From assembly GCF_003611695.1 (NCBI RefSeq), contig NZ_RAWE01000052.1, positions 1 to 52,124 on the forward strand: a stretch of 52,124 bases of DNA, given 5' to 3'. Positions within the stretch are counted from its first letter, which is position 1. The number at the start of each line of letters is the position of its first letter. This document shows positions 41,301 through 49,787 of this stretch, in pieces. The DNA comes from Corallococcus carmarthensis (GTDB taxonomy: Bacteria > Myxococcota > Myxococcia > Myxococcales > Myxococcaceae). Both the position numbers and the translations under genes were made by a program. A model generated the notes under the pieces. It was not told the origin of the DNA. It saw only the letters and a program-made list of their open reading frames with translations, and did not search any database.

Positions 41301-41730
41301 GCCGAAGCTTCAGTGGCCGGAGCGCGCCGCGGAGCAGCCGACGGCGACGCAGGAGTCCGCGCGGCGGATGCACGTGCTGCTGGTGGAGGACGACGAGGAC
41401 ATCCGCGCGTCCGCCAGCGAGCTCTTGGGATTGCTGGGGCACGCGGTGATGCCGGTGGCGAGCGCGGAGGAGGCACGGGTGGCGCTGGCGGCGGAGCGGT
41501 TCGACGTGCTCTTCACGGATGTGACGTTGCCGGGCATGTCGGGCGTGGACCTGGCGCGCGAGGTGGCGCTGCGCAAGCCCGCCATGCGCATCATCATCGC
41601 GTCCGGCCACGGCCGCGCGGCGCTGGACGGGGATCCTCAGCAGTGGCTGGGCGTGGTGGTGCTGCCCAAGCCCTACGCGCTGCCGCAGATCCAACAGGCC
41701 CTGGCCCAGGTGGCCGCGACGGCCCGCTGA
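38335..41730 (+). CDS. Hybrid histidine kinase with PAS, GAF and two receiver domains
   Basis: An 1131-residue soluble sensor kinase. Order: PAS (about 55-170), PAS/PAC (180-300), GAF (310-465), PAS (490-605), HisKA with His624 in GGVAHDFNN, HATPase with N-, G1- and G2-box motifs (NLAINARDAM, DTGGGM, GRGTGLGLS), and two receivers with phosphoacceptors Asp914 (FTDVVMP) and Asp1062 (FTDVTLP). No membrane helix is seen, so it senses a cytoplasmic cue through the PAS/GAF modules. Two output receivers suggest a phosphorelay or cross-talk. No DNA-binding regulator is adjacent, typical of myxobacterial orphan kinases. ATG 38335 chosen; a start at 38263 is possible. It ends 4 bp from the convergent gene. 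Confidence 0.92.
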   Translation: MSVPPSDTEQALRAEVERLRLRLRAAGLDDGTGTVPEAAAPHDLDAEERLRVKREQLRLAQEAGGIGVFTLDIPSNLLTVTPEFCRLYGVPPTDTLPAPVIEALALEEDRHRVSNARTRGTGQVPPSVEYRIRRADTGEVRWIHRRASLVYDAAGKPVQLIGITQDVTERQQSEEALRAANERVQLALNTEAMIGTWVWDVPDNRVVTDERFAHSFSLNPQQAREGLPIDQFVAAIHPEDRPGVEASIAHTLKAGGSYRAEYRVRRADGVYRWVEASGHCVRTPAGIPLRFPGVVVDIDARKQAELRQGALLEMADRLREASSPDAAAQLAMEVVGRMLGVPRAGYGTVDAAHALVLMHPNWVASPDVARVEGVHRFHDYGVFLDDLLQGEVVAIPDVREDPRTASQAATLEQVGIRALFNIPLLEHGRFVAVLFLHDVQPHRWTEEEMELSRSVADRVWATLARLKALTDLKQANETLEQRVEQRTRERDRVWNVSQDLLVVGSLSEGKFLSVNPAWTQMLGWTEEELLGRTSEWLERADDYSRTRDEVTRLAGGQPTLNFESAYRCKHGGYRRISWTAVPVPEDGVLYASGRDVTEQRQTEEQLRQAQKMEAVGKLTGGVAHDFNNLLQVVGGNLQLLQRDVAGNERGLQRVRSALGAVERGARLSAQLLAFSRRQPLEPRSLSLGRLVRGMDDLLRRALGEDVEVETVIGGGLWNTLADPHQLENVILNLAINARDAMKGSGKLTLELSNASLDDHYAQAHPEVMAGAYVLLAVSDTGGGMTPQVMERAFEPFFTTKPEGRGTGLGLSMVYGFVKQSGGHVKLYSELGHGTTVKVYLPRAFQPEAPVTEVVTGPVEGGRETILAVEDDADVRATVVELLTELGYRVLRAVDGQSALSILKSGVAVDLLFTDVVMPGPVRSPELARQAKAMQPDIEVLFTSGYTENAIVHGGRLDPGVSLLSKPYRREDLARKVRALLDQRQQRLMTPKLQWPERAAEQPTATQESARRMHVLLVEDDEDIRASASELLGLLGHAVMPVASAEEARVALAAERFDVLFTDVTLPGMSGVDLAREVALRKPAMRIIIASGHGRAALDGDPQQWLGVVVLPKPYALPQIQQALAQVAATAR

Positions 41731-41734
41731 GGGC

Positions 41735-42202
41735 TCAGCCGCGCTTGCGCTCCAGGAATGCCAGCAGGCCTTCCGTGTTGCGGCGCTCGTGGTCCTCCAG
41801 GGACGGCAGGTACTCGCGGACCTCCGCGAGCATGGCCTCCGCCGCGGGCAGGTCCGCGGGGGAGACCTTGAACGCCCACTGCCAGTACTCCGCGGCGGTG
41901 TACGAGTACATCGTCGTATCAAGCGGATGCCGGAGATAGGCGCGCAGCGCGCCACGCACGACCCTCGGGGTCTGCCCCCAATGCGCGGCGCAGAAGAACA
42001 CCATCCTGGCGAGATCCCGGCGAAGCGCGGCCGACGGCACCCGTCCCGCATGGCGCCGCTCCACCTGCTTGAGGCCGGCGCGGAAGCGTGGCCAATCTCT
42101 TGGGGCAAGCCCGCTCGTCTCTGATGCATCCTCCATGTAGGCACGCCAGTTCGGCTCACGGAAGGACGGGTCCGAGAACGCTTTTCTTACTTTCGTAGGC
42201 AT
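41735..42202 (-). CDS. 155-residue protein of unknown function, possible immunity protein
   Basis: A 155-residue, mostly helical cytoplasmic-type protein (no signal peptide) with a basic N-terminus and a closing LLAFLERKRG. I recognise no family. GAGGA lies 7 nt before ATG 42202, which overlaps the end of the upstream Cys-rich lipoprotein gene by 16 nt. The tight overlap, downstream position, small size and lower local GC are what one sees for immunity genes behind toxin genes in myxobacteria. This is a context-based guess. It could equally be a soluble partner of the lipoprotein. Confidence 0.7.
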   Translation of the reverse strand: MPTKVRKAFSDPSFREPNWRAYMEDASETSGLAPRDWPRFRAGLKQVERRHAGRVPSAALRRDLARMVFFCAAHWGQTPRVVRGALRAYLRHPLDTTMYSYTAAEYWQWAFKVSPADLPAAEAMLAEVREYLPSLEDHERRNTEGLLAFLERKRG

Positions 42203-42618
42203 TTCAGTTCCTCTGCCTTCCAATTATAGATGGCATCGGGCCAGAACCCGTTGGCCATGCAGTAGGAGCGGCAAGAGTCACAAAGGCTCTCCCCCTTCAC
42301 GCGTCCGGGATTGCTGTCTCCGCCCATATCTGTACAGCGAACGTAATCGTCGGTGCAGGACCTCCTGACACGTTCGGCTTCCTCCTTCCGCGTCTCCTCC
42401 CCCGCCCCAGGAGGAGGCAACGGGTTCGGCTTCCGGGGCGGCTTCATCGCCTCCACTGTCTCGCATGCCGCCGCCGAGCCGTTCTTGCATTGGCAATCCA
42501 CCGTGCTGACACAGCCCGGCCCGGGCCCAGGGCCCAGGGATTGATTGAACTGTCGCGGGCCACCTGCTGCGCAGCCCGCGAGCCCTCCGCACATCAACAC
42601 CACGAGTCCTAATCGCAT
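42187..42618 (-). CDS. Cys-rich lipoprotein, possible Sit/polymorphic-toxin-locus component
   Basis: A 143-residue lipoprotein (LAGC lipobox at residue 16) with a Gly/Pro stretch, CVSTVDCQCKNG, a charged linker and a cysteine-rich end (RRSCTDDYVRCTD, SLCDSCRSYC, FWPDAIYNWK). Similar short Cys-rich lipoproteins occur beside myxobacterial polymorphic-toxin genes in my recollection, but I cannot assign toxin or immunity activity. The ATG overlaps the upstream amidohydrolase stop by 10 nt and the next gene overlaps its own end by 16 nt. Base composition is more AT-rich than in the neighbours, a hint of recent acquisition. Confidence 0.72.
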   Translation of the reverse strand: MRLGLVVLMCGGLAGCAAGGPRQFNQSLGPGPGPGCVSTVDCQCKNGSAAACETVEAMKPPRKPNPLPPPGAGEETRKEEAERVRRSCTDDYVRCTDMGGDSNPGRVKGESLCDSCRSYCMANGFWPDAIYNWKAEELKCLRK

Positions 42619-45600
42619 ACCTGTTCGTTCGCATGCGTGGAGGCCCGGGGGCTCCAGCCCTCGTTGCCATCCTTCTCGAAGTAGAACTTCGCGCGCGTGC
42701 GCTGCCGCGTGCCCACTTCGTTCAACGTGTTCGCGTCGAACAGCCGCCCGTTCACCATCGTGTAGCGCACCGTGCGGCTGTTGGAGATGTCCTCCAGCGG
42801 GTTCTTGTCCAGCACCACCAGGTCCGCCAGCTTCCCCACCTCCAGCGAGCCCAGGTCCTTGTCCATGCCCAGGTGCCGCGCGCCATTCAGCGTCCCCACG
42901 CGCAACGCCTGCATCGGTGACATGCCGCCCTGCACGAACATCGCCAGCTCCCAGTGCGCCGCCAGGCCTTCACGCTGCCCGTGCGCGCCCAGCTGCACGC
43001 TCACGCCCAGGTCGTTCAGCTCCTTCGCCGCCCGCGCCACGTTCTGGTGATTGAACTCCTCGTCGGGGATCATCACGCGGCGCCGTGAACGCCCATCCAC
43101 CACGCGCCGGGGCACGAACGACAAGAGGCGCGTGTCCTCCCAGACGTTCGTCTTCTGGTACCAGTAGTTCTCCCCCATCAACCCGCCGTAGGCCACGCCC
43201 AGCGTCGGCGTGTAGTCCACCTTCGTGCCCTTCCAGAGCTGGCGCACGTCGTCGTAGATGCGCGCCACCGGCAGCGAGTGCTCCAGCCCCGTGTGGCCAT
43301 CCACCACCATGGTCAGGTTGTGCTGGAGCAGCGAGCCGCCCTCGGGCACCACCAGCATGTCCAGCTCGCGCGCCGCCTGGAGAATCTTCTGCCGCTGGTC
43401 GCGCCGGGGCTGGTTGTAGCTCTTCACGCTGAACGCCCCCAACGCCTTCATCCGCCGCAGGTGCCGGCGCGCGTCGTCCAGCGTGTCAATCTCCACGTGC
43501 GCGTCCGCGCTCGCCGCGCCGTACAGGATGGTGCCCGTGGAGAAGATGCGCGGCGACGTCAGCATCCCCGCCTTGCCCAGCTCGCTCGCGGCGAAGATGG
43601 TCTCCGAGTTGTTCGACGGGTCGTGCAACGTCGTCACCCCGAACGCCAGCGACGCCGCCTGCACCCAGCTCTGCTCCGGCATCAGCCCGTCCACGCCCAT
43701 GGCCCCGTGCCAGTGCACGTCCACCAGGCCCGGCATCAGCGTCTTGCCCTTCACGTCCACGATCTTCGCGGACGCGGGCACGTTCACCTTCCCCACCGGG
43801 CCCAGCGCCACGATGCGGTTGCCCTTCACCACCACCACGCCCTCCTCCACCACCTGCTCGCCCTTCATCGTCACCAGCCGCCCACCCACCAGCGCCAGCG
43901 TCCCCTCCGGCACGTCCGACTTCGAGGAGAACGCCACGTCCACCCCATCCGCCTCCGGCGGCGGCAGCGTCTTCGGAGCCCCCTCCACGAACGTGAACGC
44001 GTCCTTCAGCGCCCGCGTGTAGAGCTTCGGCCCCAGCGCCCAGTGCAATGACAGCCGCGCGTCCGTGCCGGACCAGTGCAGGTATTCGCCCGCGTCACGG
44101 CTCACCTGCGTCACCGGCATCGCCTTGGTGCCCGGCCCCACCCGAGCCTCCTTCGCGCCGCGCACGAAGGGCGTCACGTACGCGTTGAAGTCCTCGCGGA
44201 AGGCCACCCACCGGTCATCCGGCGACACGCGCATCTCCAGCGCGCCACCGCTCGTCAGGTGCGTGCGCGGCTCGCCCCCGTCCATCCCGATGCTTCGCAG
44301 CGTGCGCACGTCCTCCGTGTCCTTGGACTCCACGTGCAGGAAGTACACGCGGTCCGACTTCGCGCCGAAGTGCGGCTGCTCCCCTTCCCGCGTCAGCTTG
44401 CGCGCCACGGCCCCGCCGGTGGACGGCACCACGAACAGCCCCGTCTCCCGGCTCCACGTGCCGGGCATCAGGTAGCCGTCGCCCGTCGTCCGGTACACCA
44501 CCCACTTGCCGTCGGGGCTGAGCGCGGGCTCCACGTAGTAGCCCGGCTGCGCCGTCACCACGCGGCCCTCGCCGCCCGTCGCCGCCACCACGCGCACCGC
44601 GCCCAGCGCGTCGTCGTCCCACGTCGTGTAGACGATGGAGCGCCCGTCCCGGGAGAACGACGGGTAGAACTCCAGGTGCTCGTTCTGCCGCGTCAGCCGG
44701 CGCGGCGTCCCTGACGGCAGCTCCTTCACGTAGAGCTTGCCCAGCGCCTGGTACACCAGCCTCTTGCCATCCGGTGACACCTGCACCCAACGCAGCATCT
44801 TCACGTCGAAGCGGTCCGGCGCCACGGAGCGCGTGCTCTTCACCGCCGCGAACACCGTGCGCGTACCCTTCACGTGGAAGGGAATGGGCGTCACCTGCTT
44901 CGTCGCCACGGCGATGCGGTGCAACGTCCCGCCCGCCCAGAACACCAATGACTTGTTGTCCGGCGTCCACGCCATCACCGGAGACACGCCGTGGATGGCC
45001 CACGTCTCCTGCATGTCGCGGTCGAGCCCGTCATACAGCGGCCGCTCCGCCCCGGACTTCACGTCCGCCACGTACAGCACGCTCTTCGCGCGCACCCGCC
45101 GCACGAACGCCAGCTGCTTGCCGTCCGGCGACGGCGTGGGCCGGATGGAGCCACCCGGACCGGTGACGAAGGGCTCCACCTCCTTCGTCTCCAGGTCCAG
45201 CCGCTGGATGGCGTAGAGCTCCTTGTTCGGGTCCTTGTCGTACTCGAAGCTCTTCCCCGGCGTGATGTCCTGGCTGAAGTAGACGTAATGGCCGTCCGGG
45301 GAGAACGCGGGCTCGCCCAGGTCCTTCTGGTCGTTGGCGCGCTCCGTGAGCTTCACCCCTTCTCCGCCCGCGCGGTGGAACATCCACACCTCGCCCGCGC
45401 CCAGCGAACGCCGGCCGGTGAAGTGCTTGCGCGCCACCAGGAACTGGCCGTCCGGGCTCCACGCCGGGCTGTTGAGCAGCCGGAACTTCTCCTGCGTCAC
45501 CGCGCGGGGATTGCCTCCGTCGCGGTCCATCACCCAGACGTTGTCCCCGCCGCCCCGGTCGCTCGTGAACGCGATGGACTTCCCATCCGGGCTGTAGCGC

Positions 45601-46052
45601 GGCTGCATGTCCCACGCCGCGCCGGACGTCAGCGCGCGCGCCTCGCCCCCCGCGATGGGCAGCGCGTAGATGTCCCCCAAGAGGTCGAAGAGGATTTCGT
45701 CGCCGCGCGGGCTCACGTCCACGTTCATCCACGTGCCCTCGCGCACGTCGATGGGCACCTGCGTGGTGGCCACGCCCGGCGGCGCGTCCACTCGCCATTC
45801 CTCCTTCTTCGCGTCCGGCTGCTCCGGCGTGGCGACGGGGGCCAGGGTGCCGCCGTCGCCCTCGCTCGCCCGGGCGGCTTCGCGCGCGGTGTCCTTGGGC
45901 GCGGGCGGCGGAGGCGGTTCCTGCGGAGGTGCCTCGCCCTGTCCGGGCGGTGCGGGAGCGGGCGCACCCGCGGGCCGGGGCAGGGGCTGCGCCGCCAGGA
46001 GCAGGCCGGGGACGAGCAGCGCGAAGCAGAGGGACGAGAGGGGTCGGTTCAC
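42609..46052 (-). CDS. Exported amidohydrolase with TolB-like beta-propeller
   Basis: A protein of 1147 residues: signal peptide, proline-rich linker, a TolB/WD40-like beta-propeller (about 100-720, with repeated SPDGK-type turns) and a C-terminal amidohydrolase domain. The metal-binding HxH is in VDVHWHG; a lysine in SVKSYNQP may bridge the metals; further His residues lie in EHSLP and GAHGQREG. This architecture occurs in prolidase- or cyclase-like secreted amidohydrolases; the substrate is unknown. I favour GTG 46052, where GAGGA lies about 10 nt upstream and a good signal peptide begins; ATG 46088 is the alternative. It leads the overlapping cluster with the lipoprotein and 155-residue genes. 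Confidence 0.85.
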   Translation of the reverse strand: MNRPLSSLCFALLVPGLLLAAQPLPRPAGAPAPAPPGQGEAPPQEPPPPPAPKDTAREAARASEGDGGTLAPVATPEQPDAKKEEWRVDAPPGVATTQVPIDVREGTWMNVDVSPRGDEILFDLLGDIYALPIAGGEARALTSGAAWDMQPRYSPDGKSIAFTSDRGGGDNVWVMDRDGGNPRAVTQEKFRLLNSPAWSPDGQFLVARKHFTGRRSLGAGEVWMFHRAGGEGVKLTERANDQKDLGEPAFSPDGHYVYFSQDITPGKSFEYDKDPNKELYAIQRLDLETKEVEPFVTGPGGSIRPTPSPDGKQLAFVRRVRAKSVLYVADVKSGAERPLYDGLDRDMQETWAIHGVSPVMAWTPDNKSLVFWAGGTLHRIAVATKQVTPIPFHVKGTRTVFAAVKSTRSVAPDRFDVKMLRWVQVSPDGKRLVYQALGKLYVKELPSGTPRRLTRQNEHLEFYPSFSRDGRSIVYTTWDDDALGAVRVVAATGGEGRVVTAQPGYYVEPALSPDGKWVVYRTTGDGYLMPGTWSRETGLFVVPSTGGAVARKLTREGEQPHFGAKSDRVYFLHVESKDTEDVRTLRSIGMDGGEPRTHLTSGGALEMRVSPDDRWVAFREDFNAYVTPFVRGAKEARVGPGTKAMPVTQVSRDAGEYLHWSGTDARLSLHWALGPKLYTRALKDAFTFVEGAPKTLPPPEADGVDVAFSSKSDVPEGTLALVGGRLVTMKGEQVVEEGVVVVKGNRIVALGPVGKVNVPASAKIVDVKGKTLMPGLVDVHWHGAMGVDGLMPEQSWVQAASLAFGVTTLHDPSNNSETIFAASELGKAGMLTSPRIFSTGTILYGAASADAHVEIDTLDDARRHLRRMKALGAFSVKSYNQPRRDQRQKILQAARELDMLVVPEGGSLLQHNLTMVVDGHTGLEHSLPVARIYDDVRQLWKGTKVDYTPTLGVAYGGLMGENYWYQKTNVWEDTRLLSFVPRRVVDGRSRRRVMIPDEEFNHQNVARAAKELNDLGVSVQLGAHGQREGLAAHWELAMFVQGGMSPMQALRVGTLNGARHLGMDKDLGSLEVGKLADLVVLDKNPLEDISNSRTVRYTMVNGRLFDANTLNEVGTRQRTRAKFYFEKDGNEGWSPRASTHANEQVCD

Positions 46053-46212
46053 CGGAAGTGTCCTCGGGGAAGACGCGGGGCGCGGCATCCTGCCAGGATG
46101 CGTGGGCTGTCAGGGCGCCCGTGAACTCGCGGGCAGGCAGGCCTGTTCCTGGGCGCGGCGTGCCGCGGTGCGTTCCCCCGGCGCGGTCCGAATCTGCTAC
46201 TGCATCCGCCCT

Positions 46213-46662
46213 ATGTCGGACTTCAGTCTTCCCGTGGACACGGAGGCGCGGCGCGAGAAGCTCGCCGTGCTGTTCACCGAGGCGGTGCCCCACAACCATG
46301 CGCTCGGGCTGAGGCTGGAAGCGGTGGGCGCCGCGGATGCGACGGTGGTGATGCCCTACGCGGACGTGCTCGTCGGCAACCCGGAGACGGGGGTGGTGGC
46401 GGGCGGCGCGGTGACGACGCTCATCGACGCGGCGAGCGGCACGGCGGTGATGGCGGCGCTGGACGCGTTCGCGGCCATCGTCACGCTGGACCTGCGAATC
46501 GACTACCTGCGCCCCGCGCGTCCGGGCCTGCCGCTGACCGCGCAGGCCGAGTGCTACAAGGTCACCCGCCTCGTCGCCTTCGTGCGCGCGCTGGTGCACC
46601 AGGGCGACCCGGCGATGCCGGTGGCCTCGTCGCAGGGCACCTTCATGCGGGTGGAGGACTGA
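46213..46662 (+). CDS. PaaI-type hotdog-fold thioesterase
   Basis: A 149-residue single hotdog-domain protein similar to PaaI acyl-CoA thioesterases. The hotdog helix reads GVVAGGAVTTLIDAA, with Gly-Gly kept but the usual His of HGG replaced by Ala, and strand 4 is TLDLRIDYLRPA. Acyl-CoA or a related thioester is the expected substrate. Its stop shares one base with the next gene's ATG (TGATG), so the two thioesterase-like proteins are coupled and may form a heteromer. Confidence 0.87.
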   Translation: MSDFSLPVDTEARREKLAVLFTEAVPHNHALGLRLEAVGAADATVVMPYADVLVGNPETGVVAGGAVTTLIDAASGTAVMAALDAFAAIVTLDLRIDYLRPARPGLPLTAQAECYKVTRLVAFVRALVHQGDPAMPVASSQGTFMRVED

Positions 46663-47114
46663 TGAGCACGCCTTCCCTTCCCCTCGCGGACCTGGTGCGC
46701 CTGGTGCGCCAGTCGCGCGAGTACCACCGCCTCACCGACGCCATCCCCTACACGCGCTTCATGGGCATTGGCGTGGAGAACCTGGCCGGCGAGATGCTCT
46801 GCCGCATGCGCTATGCGCCGCACCTCATTGGCAACAGCCTCCTGCCCGCGCTGCACGGCGGCACGCTGGGGGCGCTGCTGGAGTCGAGCGCCATCTTCGA
46901 GCTGCTGCTCCAGACGGACACGGAGCGCGTGCCCAAGGTCATCTCCACCACGGTGGACTTCCTGCGCTCGGGCAAGGCGCAGGACACCTTCGCGCGCGCG
47001 TTCATCACGCGGCAGGGACGGCGCGTGGCCAACGTACGCGTGGAGGCCTGGCAGGACGACCGCACGCGGCCCATCGCCAGCTCGCACGCGCTGTTCCTGC
47101 TGTCCGAGCCGTGA
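46662..47114 (+). CDS. Second hotdog-fold (PaaI-like) protein
   Basis: A 150-residue hotdog protein with the intact helix motif PALHGGTLGALLE and strand STTVDFLRSG, then VANVRVEAWQDD. It has the HGG signature that its upstream partner lacks, so it may be the active subunit of a two-part thioesterase. ATG 46662 overlaps the upstream TGA. GGAGG in the upstream gene's last codons serves as ribosome site. No lipid-metabolism gene is adjacent to narrow the substrate. Confidence 0.87.
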   Translation: MSTPSLPLADLVRLVRQSREYHRLTDAIPYTRFMGIGVENLAGEMLCRMRYAPHLIGNSLLPALHGGTLGALLESSAIFELLLQTDTERVPKVISTTVDFLRSGKAQDTFARAFITRQGRRVANVRVEAWQDDRTRPIASSHALFLLSEP

Positions 47115-47154
47115 GGCTCCGGAGCTCGGGGAAGCTGGGGGAGCTCGGGGGACG

Positions 47155-47481
47155 CTAGCCGTCCACCACGATGCGGTACGTGCGGCGCTTGCCGCCGTTG
47201 CCCCAGACGATGAGGGTGGTCTTCCCCGCCGCCAGCGCGGAGATCTCCACCCCGTCCGTCCCGGTCGTCTTCACGTCCGCGATGGACGGGTCCCCCAGCG
47301 CCACGCGGCTCAGGCCCGGCACCGTCAGCACCCGCTTCGCGCCCTTCTTCAGGGTGAGCGTTTCGTCCGCGGCTGGCGCCTCCTCCTGGTCCGCGGTCCG
47401 AGCAGCGGGCTCCTTCGCCCCCGCGGGCATGGCGCCCAGCAGCAGGGTTCCCAAAGTCAGTGCCACGAAGCGTGAAGCCAT
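47155..47481 (-). CDS. Stand-alone pilus/secretin N-domain protein
   Basis: A 108-residue exported protein: signal peptide (ending GAMPAGA) and one domain matching the N-terminal region of CpaC/RcpA-type secretins (GLSRVALGDPSIADV, then AAGKTTLIVWG and a closing YRIVV). In Tad/type II and III systems this domain is fused to a secretin; here it stands alone with no pilus genes nearby. It may cap or bind another envelope channel, or be a small adhesion or scaffold domain. GGAGGT lies upstream of ATG 47481. Confidence 0.8.
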   Translation of the reverse strand: MASRFVALTLGTLLLGAMPAGAKEPAARTADQEEAPAADETLTLKKGAKRVLTVPGLSRVALGDPSIADVKTTGTDGVEISALAAGKTTLIVWGNGGKRRTYRIVVDG

Positions 47482-47805
47482 GCGTGCGACCTCCAGTGTC
47501 TCCGGGGGAGCCCGAAGCTGTCCCAATGTCCCATGCGTGCGCATCCGACGTCTCCGGAGAGTCCCCGGAATACAGGGACTGGCGTTGTTACAGCGTGGTT
47601 CCCATTTCTACAGGGTTCCTGCCGGGTCATGAAGCAGACAGCGTGAACGGCCGCACGGTGAGCTGCCTTTGGGTCCGCCGGATGGAGGACAGGGATTCCG
47701 GTCCAGGGTCGCGGTGGGGGCGAGGCAGTGAACGCGAGCGCGCGTCACGGGAGCGCGGCACGTCGCCTGCTAGCTCACGGGAGCGACACCGACGCGGAGA
47801 CCCCC
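47482..47805. other. 324-bp divergent intergenic region
   Basis: Separates the pilus N-domain gene (minus) from the TPR gene (plus). I see no gene. It contains two TACAG half-sites (about 47588-47614) and a CACGGGAGCG sequence repeated near 47746 and 47776, too short to interpret. Confidence 0.4.
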
Positions 47806-48930
47806 ATGAGCGAGCGCGAGTCGATGAAGCTGCGGGAGTTGAAGGAAGCCGCCCATGCGCTGTACCAGCGGGGGAGGTATGCGCAGTGCGTGGAAACGTA
47901 CGCGCAGCTCGCGAAGCGGCTGCCGCGAGACGCGAATGTGCGCGTCCGGCTGGCGGAGGCCTGCCGCCGCGCGGGTCAGCGGGAGCAGGCCGTCGCCGCG
48001 TACCGTGAAGCCGCGCAGGTGCTGTTGTCACTGGGTTGCGAATCCCGCGCGAGGGGCGCGCTGAAGGCCGCGCTGGAGTTGGATCCGAGGGACCCGAAGC
48101 TGCAGATGGAGCTGGTGCAGCTGGGCCAGGGCGCGGTGACGCCGACGGAGCTGGAGGACGAGCAGCTCTACCGCTTCGACCGGCTGCCGCCGCCGACGCC
48201 GCCGCCCGGGCGGATGCGGAGCGTGCCGCCGCCTCCGCCGCCGAGCTTCGTGCTCAACGCCGCGCAGGAGCCGGCCGCGCCAGGCGGTCTGCCCGTGGCG
48301 CCGCCCATCGCGCCGCTGAACGCTCCGGGGGCGCGGAGCGCGGGGCAGGGACGGCAGGCGGTGCTGTCCCACGCGCGTCCTGTCGCGCCGGCGGTGACGC
48401 CCGTGAGGGATTCGGCGACGGAGACGATGTCGCGGTCGATGAAGGCGGCGGGTGCGCCGCGTCCGCCGGAAGCCGCGGCGCTTCCGAAGGTCATCGTGTC
48501 GATGGCCGCCTTCGCGGATCCGCCGGCCGCCAGCGCCTCGCAGGGCCCCGGAGGGAACACGCCTCCGGGCATCACGCCCATCACGGTGGGCAGGTCCGTG
48601 CCACAGAAGGTCCTGCCCGGAGTGCCGCTGAGCCTGCCCGCGCTGCCCCGGAACCCGCCGGTGGATGCGGCCATGTCGAAGCCCGCTTTGACGCCGGAGC
48701 GTCCCACCGTGAAGGTCCTCGCGCTGCTGAACCGCACGTCCGAAGCCCTGCCGACGCCGCCTCCTCCCGCGCCAATGGCACCGCCGCCGGCCGTGCTGCC
48801 CTACAAGCCGGAGATGCGCCGCCTGGCGCCCAACGTGGTGGCCCTGCGTGTGTCACCGCAGGCGCGCTGGGTCATCATCCGTTCGGAGAGCGAGCTCCAG
48901 GTGAGCCGTTCGGAGGAACTGCCCGGCTAG
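47806..48930 (+). CDS. TPR protein with long proline-rich tail
   Basis: A 374-residue protein. Residues 10-110 form about three tetratricopeptide-like helix pairs (ALYQRGRYAQCVETYAQLAKR, LAEACRRAGQREQAVAAYREA, RARGALKAALELDP), a protein-binding scaffold. The rest (about 135-340) is low-complexity and rich in Pro and Ala, probably disordered, ending in a short folded WVIIRSESELQVS strand segment. No signal peptide. GGAG lies 9 nt before ATG 47806; the upstream frame to 47728 is not convincing. A protein-interaction role is likely; partners unknown. Confidence 0.8.
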   Translation: MSERESMKLRELKEAAHALYQRGRYAQCVETYAQLAKRLPRDANVRVRLAEACRRAGQREQAVAAYREAAQVLLSLGCESRARGALKAALELDPRDPKLQMELVQLGQGAVTPTELEDEQLYRFDRLPPPTPPPGRMRSVPPPPPPSFVLNAAQEPAAPGGLPVAPPIAPLNAPGARSAGQGRQAVLSHARPVAPAVTPVRDSATETMSRSMKAAGAPRPPEAAALPKVIVSMAAFADPPAASASQGPGGNTPPGITPITVGRSVPQKVLPGVPLSLPALPRNPPVDAAMSKPALTPERPTVKVLALLNRTSEALPTPPPPAPMAPPPAVLPYKPEMRRLAPNVVALRVSPQARWVIIRSESELQVSRSEELPG

Positions 48931-49087
48931 CCAGCAGCCGCGCACCGGGGCGGGGCGGTTCACTCTCCGTTCCGCGTGAACCCCACGAGCATGGATTGGC
49001 GCCTTCCGGCGTCGCCCCTCTCTGTTCGTCTGGCATTGCATGCTCAAATGCCTCTCACGGAGCGTCCCGGCTCCGGGAGGACTCCGC

Positions 49088-49787
49088 ATGCGGCCCTGGT
49101 GGTTGATTCCGCTCCTGCTCGTGCTGCTGACCGGATGTAGCGGCGTCACGCGATCGGTGCGTCTGGAAACAGGCAGGGGTCCCCCTATCGTGGTGACACC
49201 GCGTCCCGGTGCCACGCCGGTGGAAGTGGACGCGGACAACTTCGAGGAAGCCGTCTCGGTGCTGGCCCGGGCCGTGCGTCCGTCCACGCGCCCCCAGGAC
49301 GCGGCTCGGCGCCTGTGGCAGGTGGAGCCGCGCAGTGGTTCGTACCTTTTTGACCCGCGCAGCCATCGCATCACCCCGCTTGGTCCGGATGAGCACCTGG
49401 AAGGCGTCGCCTGCAGCGCGGACGTGGAGCTGACGCGAGCCTATCTGCGCTGGTGCGAGCGCACGGGCAGGTCTGGCGACTGCCTGCACCTGCTGATGGA
49501 GAGCCCCACGGTCAGCGGGTCCGGGCAAGGAGTGGCACCACATCGTCGAGCAGACTCCGGGCAACGTGCAGCGGTTCGGGCCCCAGGCCCTTCACAACAC
49601 CGAGAACGTCATCCCGCTGGACAAGGCTCTGCACACCCGAGTCAGCGAGCTCTATTCCGCGATCCGGCGTAACCTCACGGGCACGGGCAGCCTGACCGTA
49701 CGGAAATGGTTGATCACGCAGTCGTACGAGGCACAGCGCGACTTCGGACTGCGAGCGATCGAGAACGTGTCGAAGGGGCTTTGGTGA
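49088..49787 (+). pseudogene. Decayed SitA5-family polymorphic toxin lipoprotein (internal deletion and frameshift)
   Basis: The first frame (49088 to about 49520) encodes a lipoprotein start (LLTGC) and the conserved N-terminal domain of SitA5-like toxins (ETGRGPPIVVTPRP, AARRLWQVEPRSGSYLF, ELTRAYLRWCERTGRSGDC, LLMESPTVSG). Then the reading frame shifts: the C-terminal toxin continues in the next frame from GKEWHHIVEQ (49524) through FGPQALHNTENVIPLD to the TGA at 49785-49787, an HNH/His-Me-type nuclease end. The long central part of the family is missing at the junction (about 49515-49524), so an internal deletion joined the ends out of frame. Intact members are delivered between kin by outer-membrane exchange. 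GGGAGGA precedes ATG 49088. Confidence 0.8.

Noticed and set aside
42609-46600. Many long antisense frames opposite the amidohydrolase, kinase and other large genes
   Set aside because: These are shadows caused by high third-position GC; their translations are Arg/Ala/His-rich and lack motifs.
49088-49680. Reading the SitA5-like first frame as a complete short gene
   Set aside because: After about 49520 this frame becomes low-complexity while the adjacent frame encodes a recognisable nuclease end that couples to the immunity gene, so a pseudogene is the better model.
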